Source: an uncultured Frankineae bacterium (GTDB taxonomy: Bacteria; Actinomycetota; Actinomycetes; Mycobacteriales; SCTD01). Taken from it: a stretch of DNA of 56,335 bases. Position 1 is the stretch's first letter; each line of letters opens with the position of its first letter. Positions 1 through 7,538 of this stretch are shown here, in pieces. A program made the position numbers and the translations under genes. Location of the stretch: contig CADCUB010000002.1 of assembly GCA_902805775.1 (NCBI GenBank), positions 1 to 56,335 of the forward strand. The letters run 5' to 3'. The notes beneath the pieces were generated by a model, which was not told where the DNA came from, made no database searches, and was given only the letters and a program-made list of their open reading frames with translations.

Positions 1-99
1 GAGGTCACCTGCCGCGTCGACGGAGTACAGCACGCTGCGGTCCTCGGGCCTGCCGGTCGCAGTCTTCGGGTCCGAGAGGGGAGACCCCCGCCAGCCGGA
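1..99. other. window edge, no gene called
   Basis: These bases lie beyond the stop codon of the first minus-strand hydrolase. One minus-strand frame stays open to the edge and reads like plausible protein, but it has no convincing start or ribosome binding site. Nothing is called. Confidence 0.4.
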
Positions 100-993
100 T
101 CACGGCGCCCCGGCCGCCTCCGCGAGCTCGACGACGGCCTGGACGACGTCGTCGCCGGCGACCAGCACCAGGTCGTTGTGGTCGGCGCCGCGGACCGGCA
201 CCAGGCGGTGCAGCGCAGCGGCCGCGGCCGCCACCGCCCGGCTCTGCTCGGGCGGGACGATCGAGTCGGCGCTCCCGTACAGCACCGTGGTGGGCGCCCG
301 CACGTCGGCGATGTGCTCCGCGACGGGGTAGCGGTCCCGGAGCAGCGCACGGACGGGCAGCCACGGGTAGTGGACGCTCCCCACGGAGGCGAGGTCCTCG
401 AACGGCGAGCGCAGCACCAGGCCGGCAGGCGGGTGCTCGGTCGCGAGCTCGGTCACCACCGCAGCGCCCAGGCTCTCCCCGAAGTACAGCAGCCGCTCGT
501 CCGGGACCCCGGCGACCTCCCGCAGGAAGCGGCGTGCGGCGCGCACGTCGCGGGCCAGACCCTGCTCGCTGGGACTGCCGGCGTTGCCGCCGTAGCCGCG
601 GTAGTCGAACAGCAGCACCGACAGGCCCCGCTCGGCCAGGGCCCGTGCCAGCGGCGCGCGCAGCGTGCGTGACCCGCCGTTGCCGCTGGCGACCAGGACG
701 GCCGGCGCGCCGGCCGCCGGGGCCGGCAGGTACCAGGCGCCCAGCTCCAGCCCGTCGTCGGTCCGGAGCACGACGTCGGAGGCGCCCCGCAGGACGGTCG
801 CCGCCGGCGGCGGCGCCGACCGGTCCGGCAGGTAGACCAGCTGGCGCTGGAACGCCCACAGCATGGCGACGACCAGCGCGGGGAGCACGACCGCAGTGGC
901 CGTGACCAGGACCGCGAGCCGCGCCACCCCCCGAGCATGCCCGCCGCGAGGTGCTCGGTCGCGGGCCCCGGCGGCGGGCACGCCGCCGGGCAC
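100..993 (-). CDS. membrane-anchored alpha/beta hydrolase (Bem46-like)
   Basis: A 297-residue serine hydrolase of unknown substrate. One hydrophobic segment (about residues 25-47) should anchor it in the membrane with the catalytic domain outside. The nucleophile elbow is GESLG, the acid is probably in GSADSIVPP, and the His is in RGADHND, which completes a Ser-Asp-His triad. It follows the next hydrolase after about 24 bases and so may be the last gene of the minus-strand operon. The start is uncertain: GTG at 993 has a poorly spaced ribosome binding site and GTG at 927 is an in-frame alternative. The family resembles Bem46/YfhR hydrolases. Confidence 0.75.
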   Translation of the reverse strand: MPGGVPAAGARDRAPRGGHARGVARLAVLVTATAVVLPALVVAMLWAFQRQLVYLPDRSAPPPAATVLRGASDVVLRTDDGLELGAWYLPAPAAGAPAVLVASGNGGSRTLRAPLARALAERGLSVLLFDYRGYGGNAGSPSEQGLARDVRAARRFLREVAGVPDERLLYFGESLGAAVVTELATEHPPAGLVLRSPFEDLASVGSVHYPWLPVRALLRDRYPVAEHIADVRAPTTVLYGSADSIVPPEQSRAVAAAAAALHRLVPVRGADHNDLVLVAGDDVVQAVVELAEAAGAP

Positions 994-1017
994 CGCCCGT
1001 CGTCCGGCGGCCTCCGC

Positions 1018-1833
1018 TCAGGCCCCGATCTTCTGCTCCGCCAGGAAGCCGTCCACGATCCGCACCAGGTCCTCCGGCCGCTCGAGGTGCAGCGCATGGC
1101 TCGAGCCGGGGCCCGTCACCAGCTCGAACCGCGCGCCGGGGACGGCGTCGGCGACGGCCTTGGACTGCCAGGTCGGGGTCAGCAGGTCCTGCTCACCGAC
1201 GACGACCAGGGTCGGGGCGGTGATGCCGCCCAGCCGGTCCAGCGTGTCGTGCACGAGGTCGGCGTCCCACTGCTCGACGGTGACCTGCATCTGCGCGTCG
1301 TCCTGCGGGAACGCGGGCAGCATCGCCCCCATCATCTGCTCGAGGTCGGGGTTGTCGAGCAGCTGGGGCGAGAAGGCGATGCCGGCGATCGCCAGCGCCG
1401 ACTCCATGTCGCGCACGGCGTACGGCAGGCGCAGCGCCGTCAGGACCGAGCGCTGGAAGCCGTCGCACCGGCCCCAGGTGGCGTACATGACCGTGCTGGC
1501 GACCTGCTCGGGGTGCGCCAGCGCCATCTCCTGCGCGATCGCGGAGCCCAGCGACCAGCCCAGGACGTGTGCCCGGGGCACGTCGAGGGCCTCGAGCAGG
1601 GCGGAGGCGTCCTCGGCCAGCCCGGCCACGCTGATCGGGCCCTCACCGCGCTCGCTGCCGCCCAGCCCGCGGTTGTCGAAGGCGATGACGCGGTGGCGCT
1701 CGGCCAGGCGGGGGAGCAGCTCGCCCCACAGCGGGATCGATCCCGAGGTGCCCATGACCAGCAGCAGCGGGTCGCCCTCGCCGCTGATCTCGTAGTTGAG
1801 CGTGACTCCGGTCCGGCAGGTCGTCTGCGGCAT
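1018..1833 (-). CDS. alpha/beta hydrolase, enol-lactonase/esterase-like
   Basis: A 271-residue soluble hydrolase of the 3-oxoadipate enol-lactonase/haloperoxidase type. The nucleophile elbow is GWSLGS, the acid is in VGEQDLLTP, and the catalytic His is in SSHALHLERPE. A GAGGAG ribosome binding site lies about 5 bases before ATG 1833. It sits directly downstream of a Baeyer-Villiger-type monooxygenase. Such pairs often turn a ketone into an ester or lactone and then hydrolyse it, so lactone or ester cleavage is a reasonable inference. The substrate is unknown. Confidence 0.8.
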   Translation of the reverse strand: MPQTTCRTGVTLNYEISGEGDPLLLVMGTSGSIPLWGELLPRLAERHRVIAFDNRGLGGSERGEGPISVAGLAEDASALLEALDVPRAHVLGWSLGSAIAQEMALAHPEQVASTVMYATWGRCDGFQRSVLTALRLPYAVRDMESALAIAGIAFSPQLLDNPDLEQMMGAMLPAFPQDDAQMQVTVEQWDADLVHDTLDRLGGITAPTLVVVGEQDLLTPTWQSKAVADAVPGARFELVTGPGSSHALHLERPEDLVRIVDGFLAEQKIGA

Positions 1834-1850
1834 GACTGCTCCTCCTCGAG

Positions 1851-1883
1851 CGGGGGCGGCGAGCCTCGCAGGTGCCGCCCCCG
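1851..1883 (-). terminator. GC hairpin between monooxygenase and hydrolase
   Basis: A perfect 10-bp inverted repeat (arms 1851-1860 and 1874-1883, loop 13 bases) lies in the gap after the monooxygenase stop. There is no T-run, as is usual for GC-rich actinomycete hairpins. It could be an attenuating terminator or an RNA processing site inside the operon. Confidence 0.45.
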
Positions 1884-1905
1884 GCTGACAAGCGGCGGGA
1901 GCGCC

Positions 1906-3423
1906 TCAGCTGAAGGCGAGCGAGCCGTCCTCGAGGTCGGCCTTGGGCAGGAGCTCGGCCTCCGGCGCGTGCTCCATCATGTGGGTCCACGGCTCCCGGT
2001 CGCCCTGCTTGAACAGCACGTGCTGCGAGCGCAGGACGTAGCCGGCGTTGAAGTTCTCCGGGTCCGACCACGGGCGCAGCTGCATGCCGGCGTCCTCCGG
2101 GCGCAGGGTCGGCACGACCGTGCTCGCGCCCTTCTCCTGCATCAGCGACATCATCCGCACGACCAGGTCGCTGACCAGGTCGGCGCGCAGGGTCCAGCTG
2201 TGCCGGAAGTAGCCGAAGACGTACGCCATGTTGGGGACGCCGCTGATCATGATGCCGCGCCAGGTGACGCGGGAGGGGAAGTCGACCGGTTCGCCGTCGA
2301 CCGTGAACGCGACGTCGCCGAACGCCGACAGGTCGAAGCCGGTGGCGGTGACGACGACGTCGGCCTCGAGCTCCTCGCCGGAGGCGACCCTGATCCCCGT
2401 CTCGGTGAAGGTGTCGATCGTGTCGGTGACGATGGAGGCCTTGCCCTCGCGCAGGGCGGCGAACAGGTCGCCCTCCGGGACGATGGCGATGCGCTGCTGC
2501 CACGGGCGGTAGCGCGGGGTGAAGTGCTTCTCGACGTCGAAGCCCTCCGGAAGCAGCGGCGTGAGGGACTCCATCAGGAAGGCGTGCAGCTCGTCGGGCG
2601 CCTCGTGGGACATCCGGGCCAGCTCGTTGAACTGCGCTGAGTAGGCACGGCGCAGGATCTCGTGCGTCCAGTCCTCGGGGATGTCCAGCGCGCGCAGGGT
2701 GACCGCGAGCTCGTGGGTGAGGGGTGGGGCGAGGAAGTAGGAGGGTGAGCGCTGGAGCATCGTCACGTGCTCCGCCTCCTGCGCGATCGCCGGGATGAGC
2801 GTGGCGGCAGTGGATCCCGATCCGATGACGACGACGCGCTTGCCGGTGAGGTCGAGGTCCTGCGGCCACGACTGCGGGTGGACGACGAGCCCCGAGAACC
2901 GGTCCATGCCCTCCCACTGCGGCTGGTAGGGCTTGGTGTGGTTGTAGTAGCCCTGGCACATCCACAGGAAGTCGGTGGTCCACCGCAGCCGCTCGCCCGT
3001 GTCGGCGCGGGTCACCTCCACCTCCCACCGGCGGTCCTGCGAGGACCAGCGCGCCGCGGTCGCCTGGTGCCGGTAGCGGATGTGCGGGGCGAGCTGCTCC
3101 TCCTCGATGACCTCGTCGAGGTAGTTCATGATCTCGCCGCCGGCGGCGATGGACGGCCCGCGCCACGGCTTGTGGCGGTAGCCGTAGGTGAACAGGTCGC
3201 TGTCGGAGCGCACGCCGGGGTAGCGGTGGGTCCACCAGGTGCCGCCGTGGTTGTCCTGGGCCTCGAGCAGGACGAAGGACCGGTCGGGGAAGCGCTCCCG
3301 GAGGTGGTGGGCAGCGCCGATGCCGGAGACGCCGGCACCGACGACGAGGACGTCGACGTGGCCGGCGTCCTGGACGTCGTCGGTGGAGAGCTCGGACGTC
3401 GGTGCGGGTGCGGTCGTCGTCAT
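1906..3423 (-). CDS. flavin-dependent Baeyer-Villiger-type monooxygenase
   Basis: A 505-residue class B flavoprotein monooxygenase that should use FAD, NADPH and O2. An FAD-binding GAGVSG motif lies near residue 29 and a second Rossmann motif (GSGSTAA) binds NADP. Between them FSGLVVHPQSW (176-186) matches the FxGxxxHxxxW fingerprint of type I Baeyer-Villiger enzymes exactly. ATG 3423 is chosen over an upstream in-frame start because GGAGGA stands 8 bases before it. The gene follows the UGSC selenoprotein gene by 40 bases and precedes an esterase-like hydrolase, suggesting oxidation of a ketone or aldehyde and hydrolysis of the product. Substrate unknown. Confidence 0.87.
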   Translation of the reverse strand: MTTTAPAPTSELSTDDVQDAGHVDVLVVGAGVSGIGAAHHLRERFPDRSFVLLEAQDNHGGTWWTHRYPGVRSDSDLFTYGYRHKPWRGPSIAAGGEIMNYLDEVIEEEQLAPHIRYRHQATAARWSSQDRRWEVEVTRADTGERLRWTTDFLWMCQGYYNHTKPYQPQWEGMDRFSGLVVHPQSWPQDLDLTGKRVVVIGSGSTAATLIPAIAQEAEHVTMLQRSPSYFLAPPLTHELAVTLRALDIPEDWTHEILRRAYSAQFNELARMSHEAPDELHAFLMESLTPLLPEGFDVEKHFTPRYRPWQQRIAIVPEGDLFAALREGKASIVTDTIDTFTETGIRVASGEELEADVVVTATGFDLSAFGDVAFTVDGEPVDFPSRVTWRGIMISGVPNMAYVFGYFRHSWTLRADLVSDLVVRMMSLMQEKGASTVVPTLRPEDAGMQLRPWSDPENFNAGYVLRSQHVLFKQGDREPWTHMMEHAPEAELLPKADLEDGSLAFS

Positions 3424-3463
3424 CGGACACGTCCTCCGGTCGCCTGGGGTGACGGCGGTCACA

Positions 3464-4024
3464 CTAGAGCGGTCCGGCCCCCGGGACCAGCGTCGGAGGC
3501 GGCGGCGCCGGCCGACGGGTCACGGCGGAGAGCACGGCGTCGTACGCGCCGTCCGCCATCGCGACGAGCTCCTCGTCGGTGCGGTCCTGGACGGGGTGGG
3601 GGACCAGGACGTACGGCACGGCCAGGCCCAGCGCCCGCGACTGCGCCTCCGCGGCGTCCCGGAACTCGCTGCTGGACACGAAGACCCCGACCAGGCCGCG
3701 GCCCTCGAAGTCGGCGATGTCGTGCACACTGCACGACGCGCAGCTGCCTCAATCGGCGAGCGCCTCGATGACGACCTCGCAGTGCACGGCGATCTCGTGG
3801 CGCAGATCGACCGGGGCGGGCTTGGCGAACGTCGGCTTGGCGTAGCGCCGCACGCGCACGCCGTCGGCGGTCAGCCGCTGGGCCAGGCGGTCGAGCAGCA
3901 CGTCGCCGCGTGCCTTGCTGATGTCGAGCAGCCCGACGGTCAGCCCGGCGAGCGAGGCGGGCCGCTGGGTCAGCGCCCGGTGCGCGGGCGCGAGCTCGGA
4001 CGTGGGGTCGAGCAGGACGCGCAC
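3464..4024 (-). CDS. UGSC-family selenoprotein (in-frame TGA read as Sec)
   Basis: A 186-residue protein if the TGA at 3749-3751 is read as selenocysteine (residue 92). The two halves share one frame and join as ALAD-U-GSCASCSVHD, the U/C-GSC motif that names the UGSC family; the second half continues the domain without a gap. GTG 4024 has AGGAGG 5 bases upstream, overlapping the stop of the preceding gene. No good ribosome binding site precedes the GTG after the TGA, which argues against a separate second gene. A SECIS-like hairpin follows the TGA. The family is a predicted redox selenoprotein of unknown reaction. Its neighbours are a thioredoxin-like protein upstream and a flavin monooxygenase downstream. 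A sequencing error or pseudogene is unlikely given the motif and hairpin. No Sec machinery is in the window. Confidence 0.88.
3719..3737 (-). promoter_or_regulatory. putative bacterial SECIS hairpin
   Basis: On the minus strand, GTCGTGCA-GTG-TGCACGAC forms a perfect 8-bp stem with a 3-base loop. It starts 11 bases after the in-frame TGA and its loop starts 19 bases after it. A short apical loop with G among the first two bases, 16-37 bases past UGA, is the published pattern for bacterial SECIS elements. It would recruit SelB with Sec-tRNA. It lies in coding sequence, as bacterial SECIS elements do. Confidence 0.75.
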
Positions 4025-4033
4025 GAGATCCTC

Positions 4034-5542
4034 CTAGGGGTGGTCGACCGCGACGGTGGTGGGCTCGCTGCCGCCGGCGCCGCTGACCCAGCCGGGGACG
4101 ACGGTCGAGAACAGGCCCGCCGTCCCGCCGGCGTGCGCCAGCAGCAGGCCGCCGGGCCGGAACTTCGGGACCGGCACGCTCTGCCCGTCGCGGGTCACCG
4201 CCGCCGTGGGCATCCCCTCCGCCATGCCGCCGGCGCCTCGCACCAGCTCCGAGCCGGGCACCGTGAGCAGGGCGTCGAGCTCGTCCAGCAGGCGGGTGCG
4301 GTCCCAGCCCGCGTCCCGCAGGACCCGGCCGTGCTCCGGGCTGACGATCAGCATCGCGTCGAAGGCGACGGCGAGCTTGACGTGCCACACGCCGCGCAGC
4401 GCGGCGGCGAAGCTGCGCGCGAGCGACTCCGGGGTCCGCGAGAGCTGGTCGCACACCGGCCACCAGCCGCTGCCCGCGAACAGGGTGACGGCCGAGCCGT
4501 CCACGCCCCGGCTGCGGGCCAGCGGCTCGAACGGCGAGCCCTCCTCGGCCTCGGCGAAGCAGGAGGTGAGCTTGCCGGGCTGCCCCTGCGTGGCGCGGTC
4601 CACCCCGCCGGGGCGCCCGCCGCCGACGTTGCGCACCACGAGCTGCAGCGCCCGGCCGATCGTCGCGTTGGCGCGGTTGCCCTGGCCGAGGGCGTTGCCC
4701 CCGCTGTTCATGCCGATCGCCTGACGCACCGGTCCGTTCACGACGACCAGCGGCGAGGCCGCCCACGTCGTCGCGAGGATCCCGTGGACGTTGAAGGCGT
4801 CGGTGCAGGCCGCCTCGACGCAGGCGAGCACCACCGGCAGGTGCTCGGGCAGGCACCCGGCCATGACCGCGTTGACCGCGACCTTCTCGACGGTGCACGG
4901 CGCGAGGTCGGGCGGCACGACCGCGACGACCTCCGAGGCCCGGCGTGCGGTGCCCCCGAGCATGGCGAGCACCCGCTCCTCCGTCGGCGGGACGACCGGC
5001 AGGCCGTCGGTCCAGCCGCGTGCGTACGCAGCCTCCACGTCGTCCTCGAGGTCGGCGAGCTCGACGGGGCGGCTGGTCAGCACCCGGTCGCCGTAGCGCC
5101 GCTCGAGCTCCTGCTCGACGCCCCACTCGACCGACCGCGACCCGCAGCCCGGCCGGTGGTCGGGCAGGCCGGACCCGAGCTCCGGCACGCCGGTCAGCGT
5201 CTCCCACTCGGTGCGCAGCCAGCCGACCGTGCGCGCCACCTCGACCCCGTGCTCGACGCGCAGCAGCGTCGGCACGGTCTCGATGCCCAGGCGCCAGCTC
5301 GCCTCGAGCTCGCGGTCGTCGACGACGGTCGTGCCGTCGGGGAACGCGGGGTCGTCCTGGCTGACGACGGTGAGCGGTCCGGCGCCGGCGAGCTGCTGCA
5401 GCACGGGGGCGACGAGCACGCACGTGGGGCACTCGCGCTTGACGACCGCGACCCACCCGTCCGGGAGCACACGGCACGGTAGCGCCGGCCTCCGCCCGGC
5501 GGGCGGGGCCGGGTGGCGTCTCGCGCCTCCCGACCGGCTCAT
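4034..5542 (-). CDS. thioredoxin-like CPTC protein with large C-terminal domain
   Basis: About 502 residues. The N-terminal part is thioredoxin-like: a strand running into ECPTC (near residue 38), then a helix, then the cis-Pro-like VPTLLRVEHG. The roughly 330-residue C-terminal region, with conserved-looking Gly/Asn-rich stretches (NSGGNALGQGNRAN), is not recognised. The gene sits 9 bases upstream of the UGSC gene and could be its redox partner, with CPTC exchanging electrons with the Sec centre; that is inference. ATG 5542 overlaps the previous stop (ATGA), but AGGAGG lies only 1-2 bases before it, so a start near GTG 5470, just before the thioredoxin domain, is possible. Confidence 0.68.
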   Translation of the reverse strand: MSRSGGARRHPAPPAGRRPALPCRVLPDGWVAVVKRECPTCVLVAPVLQQLAGAGPLTVVSQDDPAFPDGTTVVDDRELEASWRLGIETVPTLLRVEHGVEVARTVGWLRTEWETLTGVPELGSGLPDHRPGCGSRSVEWGVEQELERRYGDRVLTSRPVELADLEDDVEAAYARGWTDGLPVVPPTEERVLAMLGGTARRASEVVAVVPPDLAPCTVEKVAVNAVMAGCLPEHLPVVLACVEAACTDAFNVHGILATTWAASPLVVVNGPVRQAIGMNSGGNALGQGNRANATIGRALQLVVRNVGGGRPGGVDRATQGQPGKLTSCFAEAEEGSPFEPLARSRGVDGSAVTLFAGSGWWPVCDQLSRTPESLARSFAAALRGVWHVKLAVAFDAMLIVSPEHGRVLRDAGWDRTRLLDELDALLTVPGSELVRGAGGMAEGMPTAAVTRDGQSVPVPKFRPGGLLLAHAGGTAGLFSTVVPGWVSGAGGSEPTTVAVDHP

Positions 5543-5886
5543 CCCTCCTGGAACGCGCGCAGCTCCACGTCACCCATGCACGCGGCGGACGCGCGCTGAG
5601 CCAGGTCGAGGGCGGCGTCGAGGTCCTCGGCCTGGACGACCCAGAAGCCGCCCATCTGCTCCCCGGTCGCCGCGGACGGCCCGTCGGTGACCTGCGCCCG
5701 CCCGTCGGACCAGCGCACGGTGGTGGCGCCGCTCCGGGGCACCAGGCCGCCGGCGAGCACCCAGGCGCCGCTGTCCTGCAGCTCGCGGTTGAAGGCGTCC
5801 ACCTGCGCGAACATCTGCTCCATCACCTCCGGCGCCGGGGTCGGGTAGTCGCCGGAGTGCATGACGGACAGCAGGTACTGCTTCAT
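5539..5886 (-). CDS. YCII-related (DGPF-type) protein
   Basis: A 115-residue YCII-like protein with MKQYLLSVMHSGD at the start, a DGPSAATGEQMGGFWVV core and a helix covering AEDLDAALDLAQ. The family has a dimeric ferredoxin-like fold. Some members are linked to sigma factors, but the biochemical role is largely unknown. ATG 5886 has AGGAGC upstream, and a longer open frame upstream lacks such a site. The stop overlaps the next start (ATGA), so it is probably the first gene of the selenoprotein operon. Confidence 0.78.
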   Translation of the reverse strand: MKQYLLSVMHSGDYPTPAPEVMEQMFAQVDAFNRELQDSGAWVLAGGLVPRSGATTVRWSDGRAQVTDGPSAATGEQMGGFWVVQAEDLDAALDLAQRASAACMGDVELRAFQEG

Positions 5887-5995
5887 CGGAGCTCCTGTTC
5901 TCGTGACGGTGCCGGTCCGCACCCCCGTCCGGGGACGGCGGTGCGGTCGGCACCCATCGTCGAGGACGAGCGCGTCGGCGCGCCGGCGGCCGGTG

Positions 5996-6077
5996 TGCAC
6001 ACGAGGTGATCGTCGTGGCGGCCGGCGCGCCTGGCGACCAGCGTGCGCGGCGCGTGCCGTGGATCACCTCGTGTGCA
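5996..6077. repeat. 16-bp perfect inverted repeat in divergent intergenic region
   Basis: Arms TGCACACGAGGTGATC (5996-6011) and its exact complement (6062-6077) flank a 50-base spacer rich in GCGC. It lies between the divergent YCII operon and the Nei glycosylase gene. It could be a pair of regulator sites, a cruciform, or a dispersed intergenic repeat. A similar GTGC-CACGA and TGATC vocabulary appears in the inverted repeat at 45815-45882. Confidence 0.7.
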
Positions 6078-6137
6078 GGACGGTCAGCCCGGCGCTCGGG
6101 CCGGTGCGGGGCGGTCGCGCCGGGGTACGGCGGCTGC

Positions 6138-6887
6138 GTGCCCGAAGGCCACCTGCTGCACCGCACCGCGTCGGAGCTGTCGGCCGACCTGGCGGGCTCC
6201 GCCGTCGCGGCGTCCTCGCCGCAGGGCCGGTTCGACGCCGCACCCGTCGACGGCTGCACCGTCACCGGCGCGGAGGCGTACGGCAAGCACCTGCTGGTGC
6301 ACCTGCAGGACGGCCCGGCGGTGCACGTGCACCTCGGGATGCGCGGGCTGTTCCTGCGCTACCCGGACCCGGCCACGCCGCCGCGCGGCGGGGTCCGGCT
6401 GCGCCTGGCCGGGCCGGTCGCCTGGGACCTCATCGCGCCGACGACCTGCGAGCTGCTCGACGCCGCGGGCACCGCGCGGCTGGTCGGCACGCTCGGGCCC
6501 GACCCCCTGCGTGCCGACGCGAGCGCGCAGGAGGCGGTCGCCCGGCTGCGGACCGCCCGGGGACCGGTCGGGGCGGCGATCGTCGACCAGGCGGTCTGGG
6601 CGGGGGTGGGCAACGCCTGGCGCGCCGAGCTGCTCTTCCTGGCCCGGCTGGACCCGGTCACCCCCGCGTCGTCGCTGTCGCAGGAGCAGGCGGCGCAGCT
6701 GTGGGACCTCACCGCCCGGTCCATGGCGCTCGGGCGCGACGCCGGACAGGTCGTCAGCGACCCGACGGCCCCCGACGAGCGGTGGGTCTACAAGCGCGAG
6801 ACCTGCCGGTCCTGCGGGGCGCCGGTGCGCACGGCGCAGGTCGCAGGCCGTACGTCGTACAGCTGCCCGGTGGAGCAGACCGGCTAG
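6138..6887 (+). CDS. Fpg/Nei-family DNA glycosylase-AP lyase
   Basis: A 249-residue base-excision repair enzyme for oxidised bases. GTG 6138 is chosen because it gives the required MPEGHLLHR N-terminus: Pro2 forms the Schiff base and Glu3 is the acid. K50 in GKHLL matches the conserved lysine, and GVGNAWRAE is the H2TH region. It resembles mycobacterial Nei1 (MPEGHTLHR). The C-terminal zinc finger has C223, C226 and C243, but the fourth ligand position is Glu246, giving SCPVEQ instead of the usual CPxCQ. Zinc binding may be altered. It appears to be a single-gene unit diverging from the YCII operon. Confidence 0.88.
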   Translation: MPEGHLLHRTASELSADLAGSAVAASSPQGRFDAAPVDGCTVTGAEAYGKHLLVHLQDGPAVHVHLGMRGLFLRYPDPATPPRGGVRLRLAGPVAWDLIAPTTCELLDAAGTARLVGTLGPDPLRADASAQEAVARLRTARGPVGAAIVDQAVWAGVGNAWRAELLFLARLDPVTPASSLSQEQAAQLWDLTARSMALGRDAGQVVSDPTAPDERWVYKRETCRSCGAPVRTAQVAGRTSYSCPVEQTG

Positions 6888-6935
6888 CGCCCGGTCCGGT
6901 GCGGCACGGTCGGGCAGCGCGGGTAGGCCGCAGCC

Positions 6936-7493
6936 GTGGGTGAGCCGGGGACGGGCGTGTTCGTGCTGGTCGGCGGCTGGCCCGGGTCGGGCAAGACCAC
7001 CCTGTCGCGGGCGCTGGCGGACGCGCTGCGGCTGCCGCTGCTCGCCAAGGACGAGGTGAAGGAGGCCCTGGCCGACGTCCTCGGCCGGCCCGACGACGTC
7101 GCGCGCTCGCAGCAGCTCGGGCGCGCCGCCGTACGCGCGGTCCTGCGCGTGGCGCAGCGCTGCCCGTCGGCCGTGATCGACAGCACCTGGTTCCCCGATG
7201 TGCGGCCGCTGGTCGAGCAGCTGCCCGGCGCCCTCGTCGAGGTGCGCTGCGTGGTCGACCGCGAGCTGGCGCGGCGCCGCTACCACGACCGTGCCGCCGG
7301 GCGGCACGTCGGGCACCTCGACCTGGCGCGCACCGAGGACGAGCTGTGGGGGCGGCCCGCGGCGCCGCTCGGGGTCGGCCCGCTGGTGGAGGTCGACACG
7401 TCCGGCCCCGTGGACGTCACGACGGTCGCCGAGCAGGTGAGGGCGGCGGCGGGAGGGCGAGGCGCTTCCGCAGGCCGGTGGCCCGGCGGCTGA
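6936..7493 (+). CDS. P-loop kinase, zeta-toxin/AAA-33 type
   Basis: A 185-residue predicted small-molecule kinase. The Walker A motif GGWPGSGKTT is at about residues 13-22, followed by LLAKDEVKEAL, DSTW as the likely Walker B/substrate region, and an Arg-rich lid (RELARRRYHDR). This layout fits the AAA_33 group, whose members phosphorylate sugars, nucleosides or antibiotics; the substrate cannot be told. The start is GTG 6936. It lies 48 bases after nei in the same direction and converges on the beta-propeller gene. Confidence 0.75.
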   Translation: MGEPGTGVFVLVGGWPGSGKTTLSRALADALRLPLLAKDEVKEALADVLGRPDDVARSQQLGRAAVRAVLRVAQRCPSAVIDSTWFPDVRPLVEQLPGALVEVRCVVDRELARRRYHDRAAGRHVGHLDLARTEDELWGRPAAPLGVGPLVEVDTSGPVDVTTVAEQVRAAAGGRGASAGRWPGG

Positions 7494-7519
7494 GCCCGCC
7501 CGACGGAGGGCCGGCGGGC
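7494..7519. terminator. weak hairpin between convergent genes
   Basis: GCCCGCC (7494-7500) pairs with GGCGGGC (7513-7519) in the 45-base gap between the convergent kinase and beta-propeller genes. There is no T-run, so it is only a weak terminator candidate for either strand. Confidence 0.3.
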
Positions 7520-7538
7520 GCCGACCTGCCGCCGGGGG

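Noticed and set aside
3464-3727. Separate small gene starting at the GTG after the TGA
   Set aside because: It has no ribosome binding site and continues the UGSC domain in the same frame, so it is treated as the C-terminal part of the selenoprotein.
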